Shown piece by piece: positions 44,309 through 53,317 of a stretch of 64,000 bases of DNA (positions are counted from its first letter, which is position 1; each line of letters opens with the position of its first letter). Below the pieces are notes generated by a model. That model was not told the DNA's origin. It was given only the letters and a program-made list of their open reading frames with translations, and did no database searches. The translations under genes were made by a program, and so were the position numbers. Origin of the DNA: Methylobacter tundripaludum (lineage in GTDB: Bacteria > Pseudomonadota > Gammaproteobacteria > Methylococcales > Methylomonadaceae); the NCBI RefSeq assembly GCF_002934365.1, contig NZ_PTIY01000011.1:1-64000 (forward strand), in the 5' to 3' direction.

Positions 44309-44791
44309 TTACAACCCAAGATCGCTCAGTCCCGGATGATCGTCGGGACGGCGGCCCAACGGCCAATGGAATTTCCGTTCGGATTCCTTAATCGGCAAAT
44401 CGTTGATGCTTGCGTAGCGCCGTTGCATCAAACCGTTTTGGTCGAATTCCCAGTTCTCGTTACCGTAAGAACGAAACCATTGGTCGTTGTCATTACGCCA
44501 CTCGTAAGCAAAGCGGACGGCAATGTGGTTGCCTTCAAAGGCCCAGAGTTCCTTGATTAATCGGTATTCATGCTCTGTAGCCCATTTGCGGGTAAGAAAC
44601 TCGATAATTTGCTCCCGGCCTACCGGAAACTCGGCGCGATTCCTCCATTGGCTGTCGATAGTATAGGCCAGGGCAACTTTCTCAGGATTACGGCCGTTCC
44701 AGCCGTCTTCGGCCATGCGTACTTTTTGGGCCGCCGTTTCACGGGTAAAGGGCGGAAACGGGGGACGTGATTCTTCATGAGTTGTGTTCAT
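44309..44791 (-). CDS. DUF1348 family protein (nuclear transport factor 2-like)
   Basis: 160 residues, cone-shaped NTF2-like fold expected. Conserved blocks: [53 protein letters not shown] and the C-terminus [19 protein letters not shown]. It is closely similar to the gene at 53420 and to the relic at 11103. Function unknown; genes of this family often stand beside detoxification or nitrilase clusters, as here. Start ATG at 44791; AAGGAG upstream. Confidence 0.85.
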   Translation of the reverse strand: MNTTHEESRPPFPPFTRETAAQKVRMAEDGWNGRNPEKVALAYTIDSQWRNRAEFPVGREQIIEFLTRKWATEHEYRLIKELWAFEGNHIAVRFAYEWRNDNDQWFRSYGNENWEFDQNGLMQRRYASINDLPIKESERKFHWPLGRRPDDHPGLSDLGL

Positions 44792-44847
44792 TATAAAACT
44801 CCTTGGTTAAGGTTTGATTGATCGGAATAATGATAGGGTTGTAATAA

Positions 44848-46149
44848 TCAGGCCACGGCGGGCCTGCGCGAAGTGCAGGTTTGGCTCTGCACAGCCTCCA
44901 GCTTATCGTGAATGACTCCGGCCAGGTATTGCGCATCTTCGGCAATCCCCAGAAAGCGCCCGGAACCCCAGGTGTTCAACCAAGGCAAGCCGATGAAATA
45001 AAGTCCTTCGGCATTCGATACGCCGCGCCGGAACCGTGGATGCCCCTTGCCATCGAAGGCGGGCAGTTCGATCCAGCTGTAATCGGGGCGGAAACCGATT
45101 GCCCAAACGATGGAGGTGATGCCCGCGGCATCGGCATCGATACGCACGGGACCCGATTCGGATTTCCATTCCCATAGTTTTTCAAATGCCGGTTCCTCAG
45201 GGGCATCAATGTTGTTTTCCGCGATATAGCGGTCGATTTCCTCGCGTATCCGCACATACACTTCGTCGGCTTCGTCGAGGTTTCGGGTCAGGTCCGGCTT
45301 AAACTCCAGCATCGTGCCGTTAATGCTGTTCATGCTGCCGTAAAGGCGGACGCCTTGCAACGCGAATTTACGCAGATCGATTTCATGGCCGCCGCTACGT
45401 CCGCTCAGGTAATGGTTGGTTTTATGGCAAACCGCATCGCCGAGCGGGTGCTTATCGACAGTCAAGTTGTAAAAGCCCAGATCGTACAGCCACTCGGTGG
45501 TTTCGCGGCCTCGATACAGGCGTGGCGAACGGGGCGCGCTGCCGACCGCGAGATGCACTTTACGGCCCGCCAGGTGCAAGTCTTCCATGATCTGTACGCC
45601 GGATTGGCCCGAGCCGACCACCAATACTTCACCTTCAGGCAGCTGTTGCGGGTTGCGGTAATTGACGGAGTGAACCTGGGCGATATGTTTGGGCAGGCTG
45701 TGCGCATAATCCGGCACGATCGGAATATCGTAGCCACCGGTAGCCACGACCAAATGATCGGCGGTGAATTCGCCGACGCTGGTCGTCACCTCAAGCCAGC
45801 CCTGTTTGCCCCGGCGGACACGGGTCACGGCCACGCCTTCATTCAGCGGTGCGTTGATCTTTTCGGCAAAGGCTTCGACGAACTCGACAATCTCGTCTTT
45901 CAGCATGAAGCCTTGTGGATCGTCGCCTTGATATGGAAAATCCGGCAGGCGGCATTGCCAGTTCGGGGTTACCAGACAAAAGCTGTCCCAGCGGTCGTTG
46001 CGCCAGGAGTGGGCGACGCGGTTTTTTTCAAAAACGATGTGGCTGATGTCCAGTTTTTGCAGGTAATAACTGACCGATAAACCGGCTTGGCCGCCGCCGA
46101 CGATGATGACTTGGTAATGCGGGTATTGGTTGCTTTGTTGATTATTCAT
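44848..46149 (-). CDS. nitH: MSMEG_0569-family flavin-dependent oxidoreductase (NitH)
   Basis: 433 residues. FAD motif YQVIIVGGGQAGLSVSYYLQ near the N-terminus, second Rossmann motif VLVVGSGQSGVQIMEDL near residue 165, and the flavin-monooxygenase-like ATGGYDIPIVPDYAHSLP. This is the flavoprotein of the Nit1C cluster. It probably oxidises a small nitrogen compound, but the reaction is not known. It is last in the cluster, separated from nitG by 311 bases that hold repeats. Confidence 0.88.
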   Translation of the reverse strand: MNNQQSNQYPHYQVIIVGGGQAGLSVSYYLQKLDISHIVFEKNRVAHSWRNDRWDSFCLVTPNWQCRLPDFPYQGDDPQGFMLKDEIVEFVEAFAEKINAPLNEGVAVTRVRRGKQGWLEVTTSVGEFTADHLVVATGGYDIPIVPDYAHSLPKHIAQVHSVNYRNPQQLPEGEVLVVGSGQSGVQIMEDLHLAGRKVHLAVGSAPRSPRLYRGRETTEWLYDLGFYNLTVDKHPLGDAVCHKTNHYLSGRSGGHEIDLRKFALQGVRLYGSMNSINGTMLEFKPDLTRNLDEADEVYVRIREEIDRYIAENNIDAPEEPAFEKLWEWKSESGPVRIDADAAGITSIVWAIGFRPDYSWIELPAFDGKGHPRFRRGVSNAEGLYFIGLPWLNTWGSGRFLGIAEDAQYLAGVIHDKLEAVQSQTCTSRRPAVA

Positions 46150-46222
46150 GGGCTTCTCTCTTTATTGTTGTGTAGCGGTTTGTGATTCCTGAGTGCCGGG
46201 TCGGAAGCTCACCCTGTTTTTG

Positions 46223-46307
46223 CTCTCGTTCCCACGCTCCAGCTTCGCGAGGCGGGAAGCTGGAGCTTCCTCCACTGAATTCCCAAGCTGGAGCTTGGGG
46301 ACTAGCG
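46223..46307. repeat. 'gttccca' palindromic repeat, copy D
   Basis: Contains cgttcccacgctccagcttcg, gggaagctggagcttcc and aattcccaagctggagcttg, the same blocks as copies C, E and F. Confidence 0.65.
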
Positions 46308-46356
46308 CAAAATCTGGAGGCTCCGGCTATCGTCCGGTTTCTCATCTAGCGCCGGA

Positions 46357-46458
46357 AGTAGGCCGGAATAAGCCCGCCCGGTGCTAACAAGGGCGGGTGT
46401 TTCCGGCAAGCGGAATGTCGGAAACACCGGTTCTCGCTACCGTTCGAACCGGCCTACT
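46357..46458. repeat. Nested palindrome with three internal hairpins
   Basis: Outer arms agtaggccgg (46357-46366) and ccggcctact (46449-46458) are perfect inverse copies. Inside are stems cccgccc/gggcggg (46373-46379, 46391-46397), ggtgtttccg/cggaaacacc (46396-46405, 46419-46428; two bases shared with the first) and ggttc/gaacc (46429-46433, 46446-46450). It could fold as a four-way junction in RNA or DNA. Confidence 0.7.
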
Positions 46459-46460
46459 CC

Positions 46461-46748
46461 TTAGCCGATGAACTCTTCCACCAAAACCTTCGGGTTTTCA
46501 ATTTCAGAAAACCGCGCGGCGACAGTTTCAATTTCGTCCAGCTGACTCATTGCGCTGGAGCAGGTATAGCCGTATTTTTGGCGAACCCGCTCGCCGGCAA
46601 TCTGTAAAGCCGCCCGGCTGCGGGCCAGAAAATCTTCCAGTTCGTAAGTTTCGCCCGGATTAAAAAAATCCTTGATCACCTGTGACGGCGAATAACAAAG
46701 GCTGGTGGATCGGTCCGGCCAACGGACGCGAAAACGCATTTCAGGCAT
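46461..46748 (-). CDS. nitG: MSMEG_0570-family nitrogen-starvation response protein (NitG)
   Basis: 95 residues. Begins MPEMRFRVRWPDRSTSLCYS and continues with FFNPGETYELEDFLARSRAA, the conserved core of the MSMEG_0570 family found in Nit1C clusters. No known fold or catalytic motif. Start ATG at 46748; AGGAAT upstream. Lies 39 bases after nitF. Confidence 0.87.
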   Translation of the reverse strand: MPEMRFRVRWPDRSTSLCYSPSQVIKDFFNPGETYELEDFLARSRAALQIAGERVRQKYGYTCSSAMSQLDEIETVAARFSEIENPKVLVEEFIG

Positions 46749-46787
46749 GGGTAATTCCTCTTTGATGAGTGGAATGGAGGGACATGG

Positions 46788-47765
46788 CTAAGCCTCCGGT
46801 TTGAGTTCTATGCTGCATCCGGTCAACGGTTCTGCATGCAAATCCCATAACAGTTCCTCTCCGTCGGCATCGGCAAGGCGCAGACAGCCGGACGCATCGG
46901 TTTCGCCGATCACCGAGCAACTTATGCCGCGCCGGGAGAAATGTTCGATGACGGCTCCGGTGTGCTTCTCTTCCGCGCTCAGCACAAAGCCGTAACTGGG
47001 AAAACAGCACAGCCAGCGCGCTAACGAAATATCCGGCGGGCGCGGTATCGCGGCCACGTCGAGCACGCCGCCCAAGCCGGAACACTCCAATAACATCAGC
47101 ACCGTGCCGGCCAAACCGGCCATGCTGATGTCCTTTGCGGCTCCGCACAGCCCGGCTTCGGCAAGCTGCGGCAATAGTTCGAGATCCTCGCGCAATCGTT
47201 CCGGCGGCGAACCGGTGCTGGCATCCCACCAGGCATGAGGTTCGCGAAAACGCCCGCGCAAATCGACCGCCGCCAGCAGCTTTTGTCCGGCTTTTGCTTC
47301 GAAGCTGCTGAGCAATGTATTGGAGCGGCCGAGAATAGCGACCGACAGTTGCGGGCGGTCGTTGCGAAGATTGCTGTGTCCGCCGGCGATGGGTACGCGA
47401 TAGACCTCCGAGGCGGCCGCCATGCCTTCGAGCACCGGTTTGGCTTGTTCCTCGCCGTCGCTCCAGATCGCATCGACCACGGCGATGGGGCGGCCGCCCA
47501 TTGCGTAAATGTCGCTGACGTTGACCATCACGCCGCAGTAACCGGCAAACCAGGGCTGGGTCGCGACAAACTCGTTCAGGAAACCTTCGGCCGCGAACAA
47601 CAAAAATCCGTCCCGGTCGGGTATCGCGGCGCAGTCGTCGCCGAGCGCGATTGTGCCGGACGGCATGCACTTGTTAAGCAGGCCGGTCACGGCGGCGATG
47701 TCGCGCTTGTGCGCCAAGCCGATGCTTTGTTTTACGTGCTGAGTCAGCCGGGCTAAATCGTTCAT
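46788..47765 (-). CDS. nitF: AIR-synthase-like protein (NitF; sll0787/MSMEG_0567 type)
   Basis: 325 residues from the ATG at 47765, which overlaps the nitE stop by four bases. The PurM/ThiL-like ATP-binding motif reads ALGDDCAAIPDRDGFLL, then VMVNVSDIYAMGGRPIAVVD and GHSNLRNDRPQLSVAILG, and the C-terminal domain holds KDISMAGLAGTVLMLLE. The superfamily phosphorylates or cyclises small substrates with ATP. In the cluster it may activate the nitrilase-derived or cyanide-derived compound. Confidence 0.87.
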   Translation of the reverse strand: MNDLARLTQHVKQSIGLAHKRDIAAVTGLLNKCMPSGTIALGDDCAAIPDRDGFLLFAAEGFLNEFVATQPWFAGYCGVMVNVSDIYAMGGRPIAVVDAIWSDGEEQAKPVLEGMAAASEVYRVPIAGGHSNLRNDRPQLSVAILGRSNTLLSSFEAKAGQKLLAAVDLRGRFREPHAWWDASTGSPPERLREDLELLPQLAEAGLCGAAKDISMAGLAGTVLMLLECSGLGGVLDVAAIPRPPDISLARWLCCFPSYGFVLSAEEKHTGAVIEHFSRRGISCSVIGETDASGCLRLADADGEELLWDLHAEPLTGCSIELKPEA

Positions 47766-48304
47766 GCCGCAATCCTGCCGGTCGCAATAAAGCCGGTCTC
47801 GCCATCGGCATAGGGCGGATACCAAGCTAAATCCGCTTGCATCAAATGATGCGGCCTGCCGTGCAGTTCGATTTCCTGTAGCGAATTCCAATGCAGGCGG
47901 CGAAACAACGGCACGTTGCGGCTTTGCACCTGCGCCAGGAAGGTATGGCAATCCTGGGCATGGGCGCTGGTGACTGCCAGACGGATCAGCGCCGCGCCCA
48001 AGTTGCCCTGTTTCCGGTAGTCGGCAGCGACCGCCAGCCGCGAACCCCACCAAACACCGGGTTCGGCTTGATGAATGCGGACGGTTCCGACCACTTCATC
48101 GGGCAGGCCGCCGACGCAGGCAAGCGCGACAATCGGCGTCGAGATCCGGTCGATGTCGTCGAGGTCATCGCCCTGGAAAACGCCTTGCTCCTCGCAAAAC
48201 ACCGCCTGCCGCAAGCGCAGCATTTGCTCGCGTTCCCAATCCTGAGTCACCCATTTGACCAGGTACTCGTTGGGCACAAAACGGTTGATAGCTTCGTTCA
48301 GCAT
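47762..48304 (-). CDS. nitE: GNAT-family acetyltransferase (NitE; MSMEG_0567 N-terminal type)
   Basis: 180 residues. GNAT fold with VVGTVRIHQAEPGVWWGSRL followed by the acetyl-CoA loop VAADYRKQGNLGAALIRLAV (a variant of R/Q-x2-G-x-G/A). Some genomes fuse this domain to the AIR-synthase domain encoded next; here the two overlap by four bases as separate genes. Starts one base after the nitD stop. Confidence 0.87.
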   Translation of the reverse strand: MLNEAINRFVPNEYLVKWVTQDWEREQMLRLRQAVFCEEQGVFQGDDLDDIDRISTPIVALACVGGLPDEVVGTVRIHQAEPGVWWGSRLAVAADYRKQGNLGAALIRLAVTSAHAQDCHTFLAQVQSRNVPLFRRLHWNSLQEIELHGRPHHLMQADLAWYPPYADGETGFIATGRIAA

Positions 48305-48305
48305 G

Positions 48306-49400
48306 TCAGGCCTCGTAACTGGAAAGGGCCGAGCAAGCGCCGCATTTGGCGCAACCGGCTTTCATATCGGCGGAGCGCAGCCCGGCTTGTTTCAACATCG
48401 CGCCCAACGGTTGCAGAATGCTCTGCATGAAGCGCGGGTCGGGCGAGGGATGATCGGCCAGCGGCGTGCCGGTGATCGGGATAAACGGCACGACGAACGG
48501 ATAAACGCCTTTGCCGATCAATTGCTCGCAAACGGACAGGATCGCTTCCGCGCTATCGCCAAGCCCGGCCAGAATGTAGGTGCTGACTTCGCCCCGGCCG
48601 AACACCGCGACGGCCGCGTCGAAAGCGTCCATATAACGTTCCAGCGGCACACCGGCCTTGCCGGGCATGATGCGGGCGCGGACTTCCGGGGTGACGGCTT
48701 CCAGGTGCATGCCCAAGCTGTCGATGCCTGCTTCTTTCATGCGTCCGAACCAAATATCGTCATCCGGCGGTTCGCATTGGCCTTGAATCGGCAAATCGAC
48801 GGCGGCTTTCACCGCGCGGGCGCTTTCGCAGAGAATCTCCGCGCCGCGGTCGGTCAGATTCGGCGTGCCGGTGGTGATGACCATGTGCTTGACGCCGTCC
48901 AGCGCTACCGCCGCGCGGGCGACTTCGGCCAATTGTTCCGGCGTTTTGCGGAGGATGGTTTTTCCGGCTTTCAGAGATTGCTCGATTGCGCAAAACTGGC
49001 AGGATTTTTTGCGGTTGCCGTAGCGAATGCAGGATTGCAGTACCGTCGTGGCCAGCACATCCGCCGCATGCAAGGTCGCGATATGGGAATAGGGTACGCC
49101 GTCCGAAGTTTGCAAACCGTAAAAACGCGGCTGGCGGGGGAATGCAATCGAATCGATTGCGCGGCCGTCGCGGCGAACGATGCTGATGCCTTGTTCATCG
49201 GGAGCTGAGGCGGTAAACGGCGATTTGGCAGCCCCGGCTATGGTTATCGGTACCATCACGGTTTTGCCGCCAATGGTGACGGCTTTATGATCGGACGGAC
49301 CGGCGCCGCCTCGACGGACGGCAAGGCCGGACTCGGCGTCCTCCAGCCGCAATCCCAACGATTGCAGCTCGGTAATCAGCTGTGCTTCGGCTCTATTCAT
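48306..49400 (-). CDS. nitD: MSMEG_0568-family radical SAM protein (NitD)
   Basis: 364 residues from the ATG at 49400, overlapping the nitrilase stop by four bases. Cluster-binding Cys are arranged as C-x9-C-x2-C in [20 protein letters not shown], the spacing used by this biotin-synthase-related family. [15 protein letters not shown] and [18 protein letters not shown] follow, and the C-terminal [10 protein letters not shown] may hold a second cluster. It probably catalyses a radical step specific to the Nit1C pathway. Confidence 0.88.
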   Translation of the reverse strand: MNRAEAQLITELQSLGLRLEDAESGLAVRRGGAGPSDHKAVTIGGKTVMVPITIAGAAKSPFTASAPDEQGISIVRRDGRAIDSIAFPRQPRFYGLQTSDGVPYSHIATLHAADVLATTVLQSCIRYGNRKKSCQFCAIEQSLKAGKTILRKTPEQLAEVARAAVALDGVKHMVITTGTPNLTDRGAEILCESARAVKAAVDLPIQGQCEPPDDDIWFGRMKEAGIDSLGMHLEAVTPEVRARIMPGKAGVPLERYMDAFDAAVAVFGRGEVSTYILAGLGDSAEAILSVCEQLIGKGVYPFVVPFIPITGTPLADHPSPDPRFMQSILQPLGAMLKQAGLRSADMKAGCAKCGACSALSSYEA

Positions 49401-50551
49401 GGCTGGGTTGCCCGCTGCTTTGGGGAAAAGGTGCTTTTTGCTCCTTCTCCCTGAGGGACAAATCCGCCGGGAGCGGATTTGCACTCGCCCATAGGGTGGC
49501 GGACAGGAGAGTCCGGCATGATTAGGCTGGGATGAGGGGGATTAAATAAACTTTCTTCCTTATTCTCATTTCCCCTCACCCAACCCTCTCCCTCTGGAGA
49601 GGGCTTTATTGCATTTAATTCATCGCTGAACATCGGCGCAGCCGGTTTGTCGTTGATCCTCAGGCTTAACAATTCAGGCCGGGCGTAATGGCCGACCGAA
49701 TCCATCATGCGTTTGCGTTTGGTTATCAACGACATATCCAGGTCGGCGATGACCATGCCTTCGCCGGAGCGCAACGGTTCGGCCAGATGCTGGCCTTCCG
49801 GCGAGATGATCGCGGTGCAACAGCCGCCGCGCAGATTTTTTTGCAAACCGGGATCGGGCGTCACCGATTCGATCTGCTCGTCGCTCAGCCAGCCGGTCGC
49901 GTTGATCACGAAGCAGCCGGATTCCAGCGCATGATGACGAATAGTCACTTCGATTTGTTCGGCGAAAATCGGCCCGACCAACGAGCCCGGAAACTGGCTG
50001 CAATGGATTTCCTCATGCTGCGCCATCAGTGCGTAGCGGGCCAGCGGGTTGTAATGCTCCCAGCAGGCCAAAGCGCCGATCCGTCCGATGCCGGTTTCGA
50101 CCACTTTCAGGCCGGACGCGTCGCCCTGGCCCCAGATCATCCGTTCATGATAGGTCGGCGTGATCTTGCGGCGTTTTAAAGCCAGGTTGCCGCTCTCGTC
50201 GAAAATCAGCTGGGTGTTATAAAGGCTGCCGTGGTCGCGCTCATTGACGCCCAGCACCACGACCACGCCCAGCGAACGGGCCAGGGCGGCCACCGCATCG
50301 GTGGCCGGTCCCGGCACGGTCGGCGCATGTTGGTAAAGTTTAAGATGCTCGCGGCCCGCGGCGACCGGCGGCAGCACGAACGAAAAATACGGGTAGTAAG
50401 GCACGAAGGTTTCCGGGAACACCACCAGCTGAGCGCCTTCCTTGGCCGCGTCGCTGATGGCTTGGCAAACCTTGTCGACGGTGCCGGTGGCCGAATCGAA
50501 CACCGGCGCAATCTGTACCGCTGCCGCCCTGACGATTTTTTTCGATGTCAC
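49397..50551 (-). CDS. nitC: Nit1 nitrilase (NitC), with an unusual C-terminal extension
   Basis: 384 residues from a GTG at 50551 with AGGAG eight bases upstream; the ATG at 50569 overlaps that site. The nitrilase triad is seen as Glu47 (VVFPETF), Lys129 ([12 protein letters not shown]) and Cys163 ([11 protein letters not shown]). It hydrolyses nitriles to acids and ammonia; in cyanide-degrading Nit1C strains it is the key enzyme. The last ~68 residues (from about 316) are Pro/Gly/Glu-rich and unlike nitrilases: they are encoded by repeat-like DNA (49430-49606) that extends the frame into nitD. The enzyme core looks intact. Confidence 0.9.
   Translation of the reverse strand: MTSKKIVRAAAVQIAPVFDSATGTVDKVCQAISDAAKEGAQLVVFPETFVPYYPYFSFVLPPVAAGREHLKLYQHAPTVPGPATDAVAALARSLGVVVVLGVNERDHGSLYNTQLIFDESGNLALKRRKITPTYHERMIWGQGDASGLKVVETGIGRIGALACWEHYNPLARYALMAQHEEIHCSQFPGSLVGPIFAEQIEVTIRHHALESGCFVINATGWLSDEQIESVTPDPGLQKNLRGGCCTAIISPEGQHLAEPLRSGEGMVIADLDMSLITKRKRMMDSVGHYARPELLSLRINDKPAAPMFSDELNAIKPSPEGEGWVRGNENKEESLFNPPHPSLIMPDSPVRHPMGECKSAPGGFVPQGEGAKSTFSPKQRATQP
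49430..49606. repeat. Repeat-like sequence at the 3' end of the nitrilase gene
   Basis: Contains ctctccctctggagag and related ctccttctccctgaggga blocks, plus a gccgggagcggatttgc stretch, typical of dispersed intergenic repeats. It is read through in frame as the nitrilase's C-terminal extension. Confidence 0.55.
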
Positions 50552-50643
50552 AATCTGTACTCCTGTCATGAAAAAGCGGTTGAGCCACGGATGAACACGG
50601 ATCAGGTTTATCGGGTGCTGATTCCAAAAATGTCATTTATTTT

Positions 50644-50762
50644 TACCATGAAGCGCATGAAGGACTTGAAGACATTACTGTATTGACTTCACGTGTGTAT
50701 TGAGACGGTTTATAAAACACCGGTCATCCAAACCTCGTCCCGCTTCGTATCCTTCATGGTAA
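50644..50762. repeat. ATGAAG-type palindromic repeat, copy 3
   Basis: accatgaagcgcatgaagg at the left and atccttcatggt at the right enclose a longer centre than in other copies. It lies between nitB and nitC and is wholly intergenic. Confidence 0.6.
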
Positions 50763-50824
50763 TAAAAACAAGTTATAAACATTGTGCTGTATCAGCACCC
50801 GGTTTATCCGCGGCTAAAAATGAT

Positions 50825-51307
50825 TTACATTGTCCAGGTATCCAGAATGAAAGCGTTCTCGCGGCGATGGATCAGCACGATGTCCAATACATCCAGCGGG
50901 CTGACCGGGCGGATGCCTTCGATCAGGCTGGGTTCGCCGTGGCCGTACAAGGCTTGCAGCGCGAACCGGCAGGCATAGACTTTGCCGCCTTCGGCCATGA
51001 ATTTGTTGATTTGGTTGGTGTAGTTTTGGTGCCCCGGAAAAGCCTCGTCGCCCAAGCGCGGAAAGCCGCGTTGAATGCCTAAAGTCACGCCCGGCCCATA
51101 CAGCAGGATCGAAGTTTCAAAGCCCTTGCGTTGCAAACGGGTCGCCTGCAACAGGTTCACGTAGCCGATGGAGCCTTCAAAAGCCACGGTGTGGAATTTC
51201 ACCAGGGCCTTTTCGCCGGGTTGGGCTTTAACGTCCTCGAATACTTTCTCTTCGTAATCGACAAAAAAATCGCCGTTGGCGTGAGCTGGTTTTTGAACTG
51301 CCGGCAT
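50825..51307 (-). CDS. nitB: MSMEG_0572/Sll0783-family nitrogen-starvation response protein (NitB)
   Basis: 160 residues from the ATG at 51307 (AAGGAA upstream); the frame is open to 51343, but that part overlaps a terminator hairpin. Conserved blocks include [40 protein letters not shown] and [16 protein letters not shown], a DsrE-like pattern. Sll0783 is induced under nitrogen starvation in Synechocystis. First gene of the Nit1C cluster; 244 bases with a repeat separate it from nitC. Confidence 0.9.
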   Translation of the reverse strand: MPAVQKPAHANGDFFVDYEEKVFEDVKAQPGEKALVKFHTVAFEGSIGYVNLLQATRLQRKGFETSILLYGPGVTLGIQRGFPRLGDEAFPGHQNYTNQINKFMAEGGKVYACRFALQALYGHGEPSLIEGIRPVSPLDVLDIVLIHRRENAFILDTWTM

Positions 51308-51328
51308 GGAATGTTCCTTGTAATAAGT

Positions 51329-51359
51329 AAAAAAAACCTGCATCAGGGGGCGATGCAGG
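51329..51359 (-). terminator. Intrinsic terminator in the nitB leader (attenuator candidate)
   Basis: On the minus strand cctgcatc and gatgcagg (plus-strand 51352-51359 and 51337-51344) form a perfect 8-bp stem, followed by eight T (51336-51329). It ends 22 bases before the nitB start codon and points the same way, so it lies within the leader, not at the end of another gene. A regulated terminator is the simplest reading. Confidence 0.8.
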
Positions 51360-51808
51360 GGGAGTTAGGGCTGTCAATCATTGAGGGGGACTGACGGGAG
51401 ATAGTTTACGGAGGAGGCAATGTTGCTGACAGATTCAGGAAAAAACGATTTTTAGGGTACAGATTGCGATTTAATGCGATCTGTCCTGCCCAATAAACCG
51501 GATAACTGTTATGGAAAAACCCGTATTCATCGTTCCCACGCTCCGGCGTCGGCTTCATCCGAGTGCCGTACTGTTTGCGCTGGTTCCCAAGCTCCTGCTT
51601 GGGAACCCAGTGAGCAAAGCTCCAGCTTTGCGAGTCGGGAAGCTAGAGCTTCCCGTACTGAATTCCCAAGCGGGAGCTTGGGAACTAGCGAACGATATAG
51701 CATAGGGCCGGAGCGAGCGGGAGCGATACAATATGAAAAAATCAAACCATTGAGCGGTACAGTTATGCTAAATTTGCCGGACAGACAACCCGCAGAGATC
51801 CAAAACCA
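51360..51808. other. Divergent control region between nitB and the MocR gene
   Basis: Holds promoter(s) for the Nit1C cluster and the MocR-type regulator gene. ACAGAT occurs at 51429-51434 and 51459-51464, exactly 30 bases apart, and its inverse ATCTGT at 51479-51484; these could be operator elements. Copy E of the gttccca repeat fills 51531-51690. Confidence 0.5.
51531..51690. repeat. 'gttccca' palindromic repeat, copy E
   Basis: Three nested palindromes: ggttcccaagc...gcttgggaacc, aagctccagcttt and gggaagctagagcttcccg, and aattcccaag...cttgggaact. Closest to copy F. Confidence 0.7.
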
Positions 51809-53233
51809 ATGAAACATCTTTATGAAACCGTAGCGGAGAATATCCTCGCCCATATCGAACAGGGCGTTTACCGCTCCGGCGAGCGCTTGCCCGGCATACG
51901 CCGTTTGAGCAGCCAGATGAATGTCAGCGTATCGACCGCGCTTGAAGCCTACCGGCTGCTGGAGGATCAAGGCCGAATCCAGGCGCGTGCGCGTTCCGGC
52001 TACTACGTCAGCACCGTTCACCGGCTAGCCATCACCGAACCCGACATTTCCGAACCGCCGACGATGCCTTCCCGAGTCACGGGCCAATCGTTGACACGGC
52101 AAATTCTGCTGGCGGCAAAAGATCCTTACCAGATCAACCTGGGCTCTTCGGTGCCTTCCCCAGCCTTTTTACCGACGCGGGTTCTGCAACAAGCCACCCA
52201 AAAAGTCGTGCGCCTGTTTGAGAAACGCTGTTTCGACACCGATGAATTGCTGGGGAATCAGGAGCTTCGCCGCCAGATCGCCAAGCGCATGGTCGAATTG
52301 AACTGCTCCGTCAGTCCCGACGATATAGTCATCACTCATGGCGCCAGGGATGCGGTCCGGCTCGCGTTGATGGCGGTCTGCAAACCGGGCGACGTGATCG
52401 CCATCGAATCGCCGACCTTTTACGGCTTGTTGCAGGTCATCGAATCCTGCGGCATGGAAGCGCTGGAAATCCCGACCCATCCGCGCGATGGCGTTTCTAT
52501 CGAAGCATTGCAACTGGCTATCGAACAATGGCCGATCAAAGCCTGCCTGCTGATCTCCAACTACAACAACCCGCTCGGTTCCTGCATGTCCGACGAACGG
52601 AAAAAGAACATCGTCGGGTTGCTGGAAAAAAACGGCATTCCGCTGATCGAGGATGACGTGTACGGCGATTTAGGCTTCGGATTAAAGCGGCCTTCCGTCG
52701 CCAAAGCCTGGAGCCAACACGGCGAGGTGCTGTATTGCTCGTCTTTTGCCAAAACCTTATCGCCGGGACTGCGCGTCGGTTGGTTGGTTCCGGGCCGGCA
52801 CATGAAAAAAGTGGAAAACCTCAAATACATGCTGCACCAAGCCACGCCGACATTAAATCAACTGATCGTTGCGCATTTGCTGGAGCAAGGCGGTTACGAC
52901 CGCTACCTGCGCCAAGTCCGGCAGGACTATGCGCAAAGCGTGGCGCGCATGGTCAAGGCCGTGAGCCGGTTTTTTCCCGAGGGGACCAAGGTGACCCAGC
53001 CGGAAGGCGGTTTCGCGTTGTGGGTCGAATTGCCGGAACATGTCGATGCGATGGAATTGCATCGGCAAGCGAGCCTTGAAGGCATCATCATTGCGCCGGG
53101 GCCGCTGTTTTCGGCCACGCAAAAGAAATACGGCAATTTCATCCGGCTCAGCTGCGCCGTACCCTGGAATGACCGTTTGGAACGGGCGTTGAAAAAACTG
53201 GGGGATATGGCTGGGGATTTGATGGCGGGATAA
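51809..53233 (+). CDS. MocR/GntR-type regulator with PLP aminotransferase domain
   Basis: 474 residues. N-terminal winged helix (YETVAENILAHIEQGVYRSG, then RLSSQMNVSVSTALEAYRLL) as in GntR proteins, then a fold-type I aminotransferase domain (about residues 105-470). The PLP-binding Lys is Lys315 in YCSSFAKTLSPGLRVGW; ISNYNNPLGSCM and EDDVYGDLGFG are further cofactor contacts. MocR proteins regulate a neighbouring operon in response to PLP or an amino compound. It is divergent from the Nit1C cluster. A decayed copy of its 3' end lies at 57971. Confidence 0.92.
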   Translation: MKHLYETVAENILAHIEQGVYRSGERLPGIRRLSSQMNVSVSTALEAYRLLEDQGRIQARARSGYYVSTVHRLAITEPDISEPPTMPSRVTGQSLTRQILLAAKDPYQINLGSSVPSPAFLPTRVLQQATQKVVRLFEKRCFDTDELLGNQELRRQIAKRMVELNCSVSPDDIVITHGARDAVRLALMAVCKPGDVIAIESPTFYGLLQVIESCGMEALEIPTHPRDGVSIEALQLAIEQWPIKACLLISNYNNPLGSCMSDERKKNIVGLLEKNGIPLIEDDVYGDLGFGLKRPSVAKAWSQHGEVLYCSSFAKTLSPGLRVGWLVPGRHMKKVENLKYMLHQATPTLNQLIVAHLLEQGGYDRYLRQVRQDYAQSVARMVKAVSRFFPEGTKVTQPEGGFALWVELPEHVDAMELHRQASLEGIIIAPGPLFSATQKKYGNFIRLSCAVPWNDRLERALKKLGDMAGDLMAG

Positions 53234-53317
53234 AGGGAGGGTCTGCCATCCATGGCAGTCGTCTTACCTGGAAGGTCTAACTGGGCGCATTTTTAGGAAT
53301 GCGCATAATAACTTTAT

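Larger units (their letters stand above)
46150..46460. other. Repeat-filled gap inside the Nit1C cluster
   Basis: 311 bases between nitG and nitH. It is almost filled by copy D of the gttccca repeat (46223-46307) and a multi-hairpin palindrome (46357-46458). No gene is supported. Confidence 0.6.

Noticed and set aside
46429-46458. tRNA-like 'ggttc...gttcgaacc' segment
   Set aside because: It recalls a T arm, but no proper acceptor, D or anticodon arms exist; it is part of the nested palindrome.
51344-51430. A sigma-54 promoter for the Nit1C cluster
   Set aside because: GGCAATGTTGC-type sequence is present, but the spacing between GG and GC is too short for the -24/-12 pattern.
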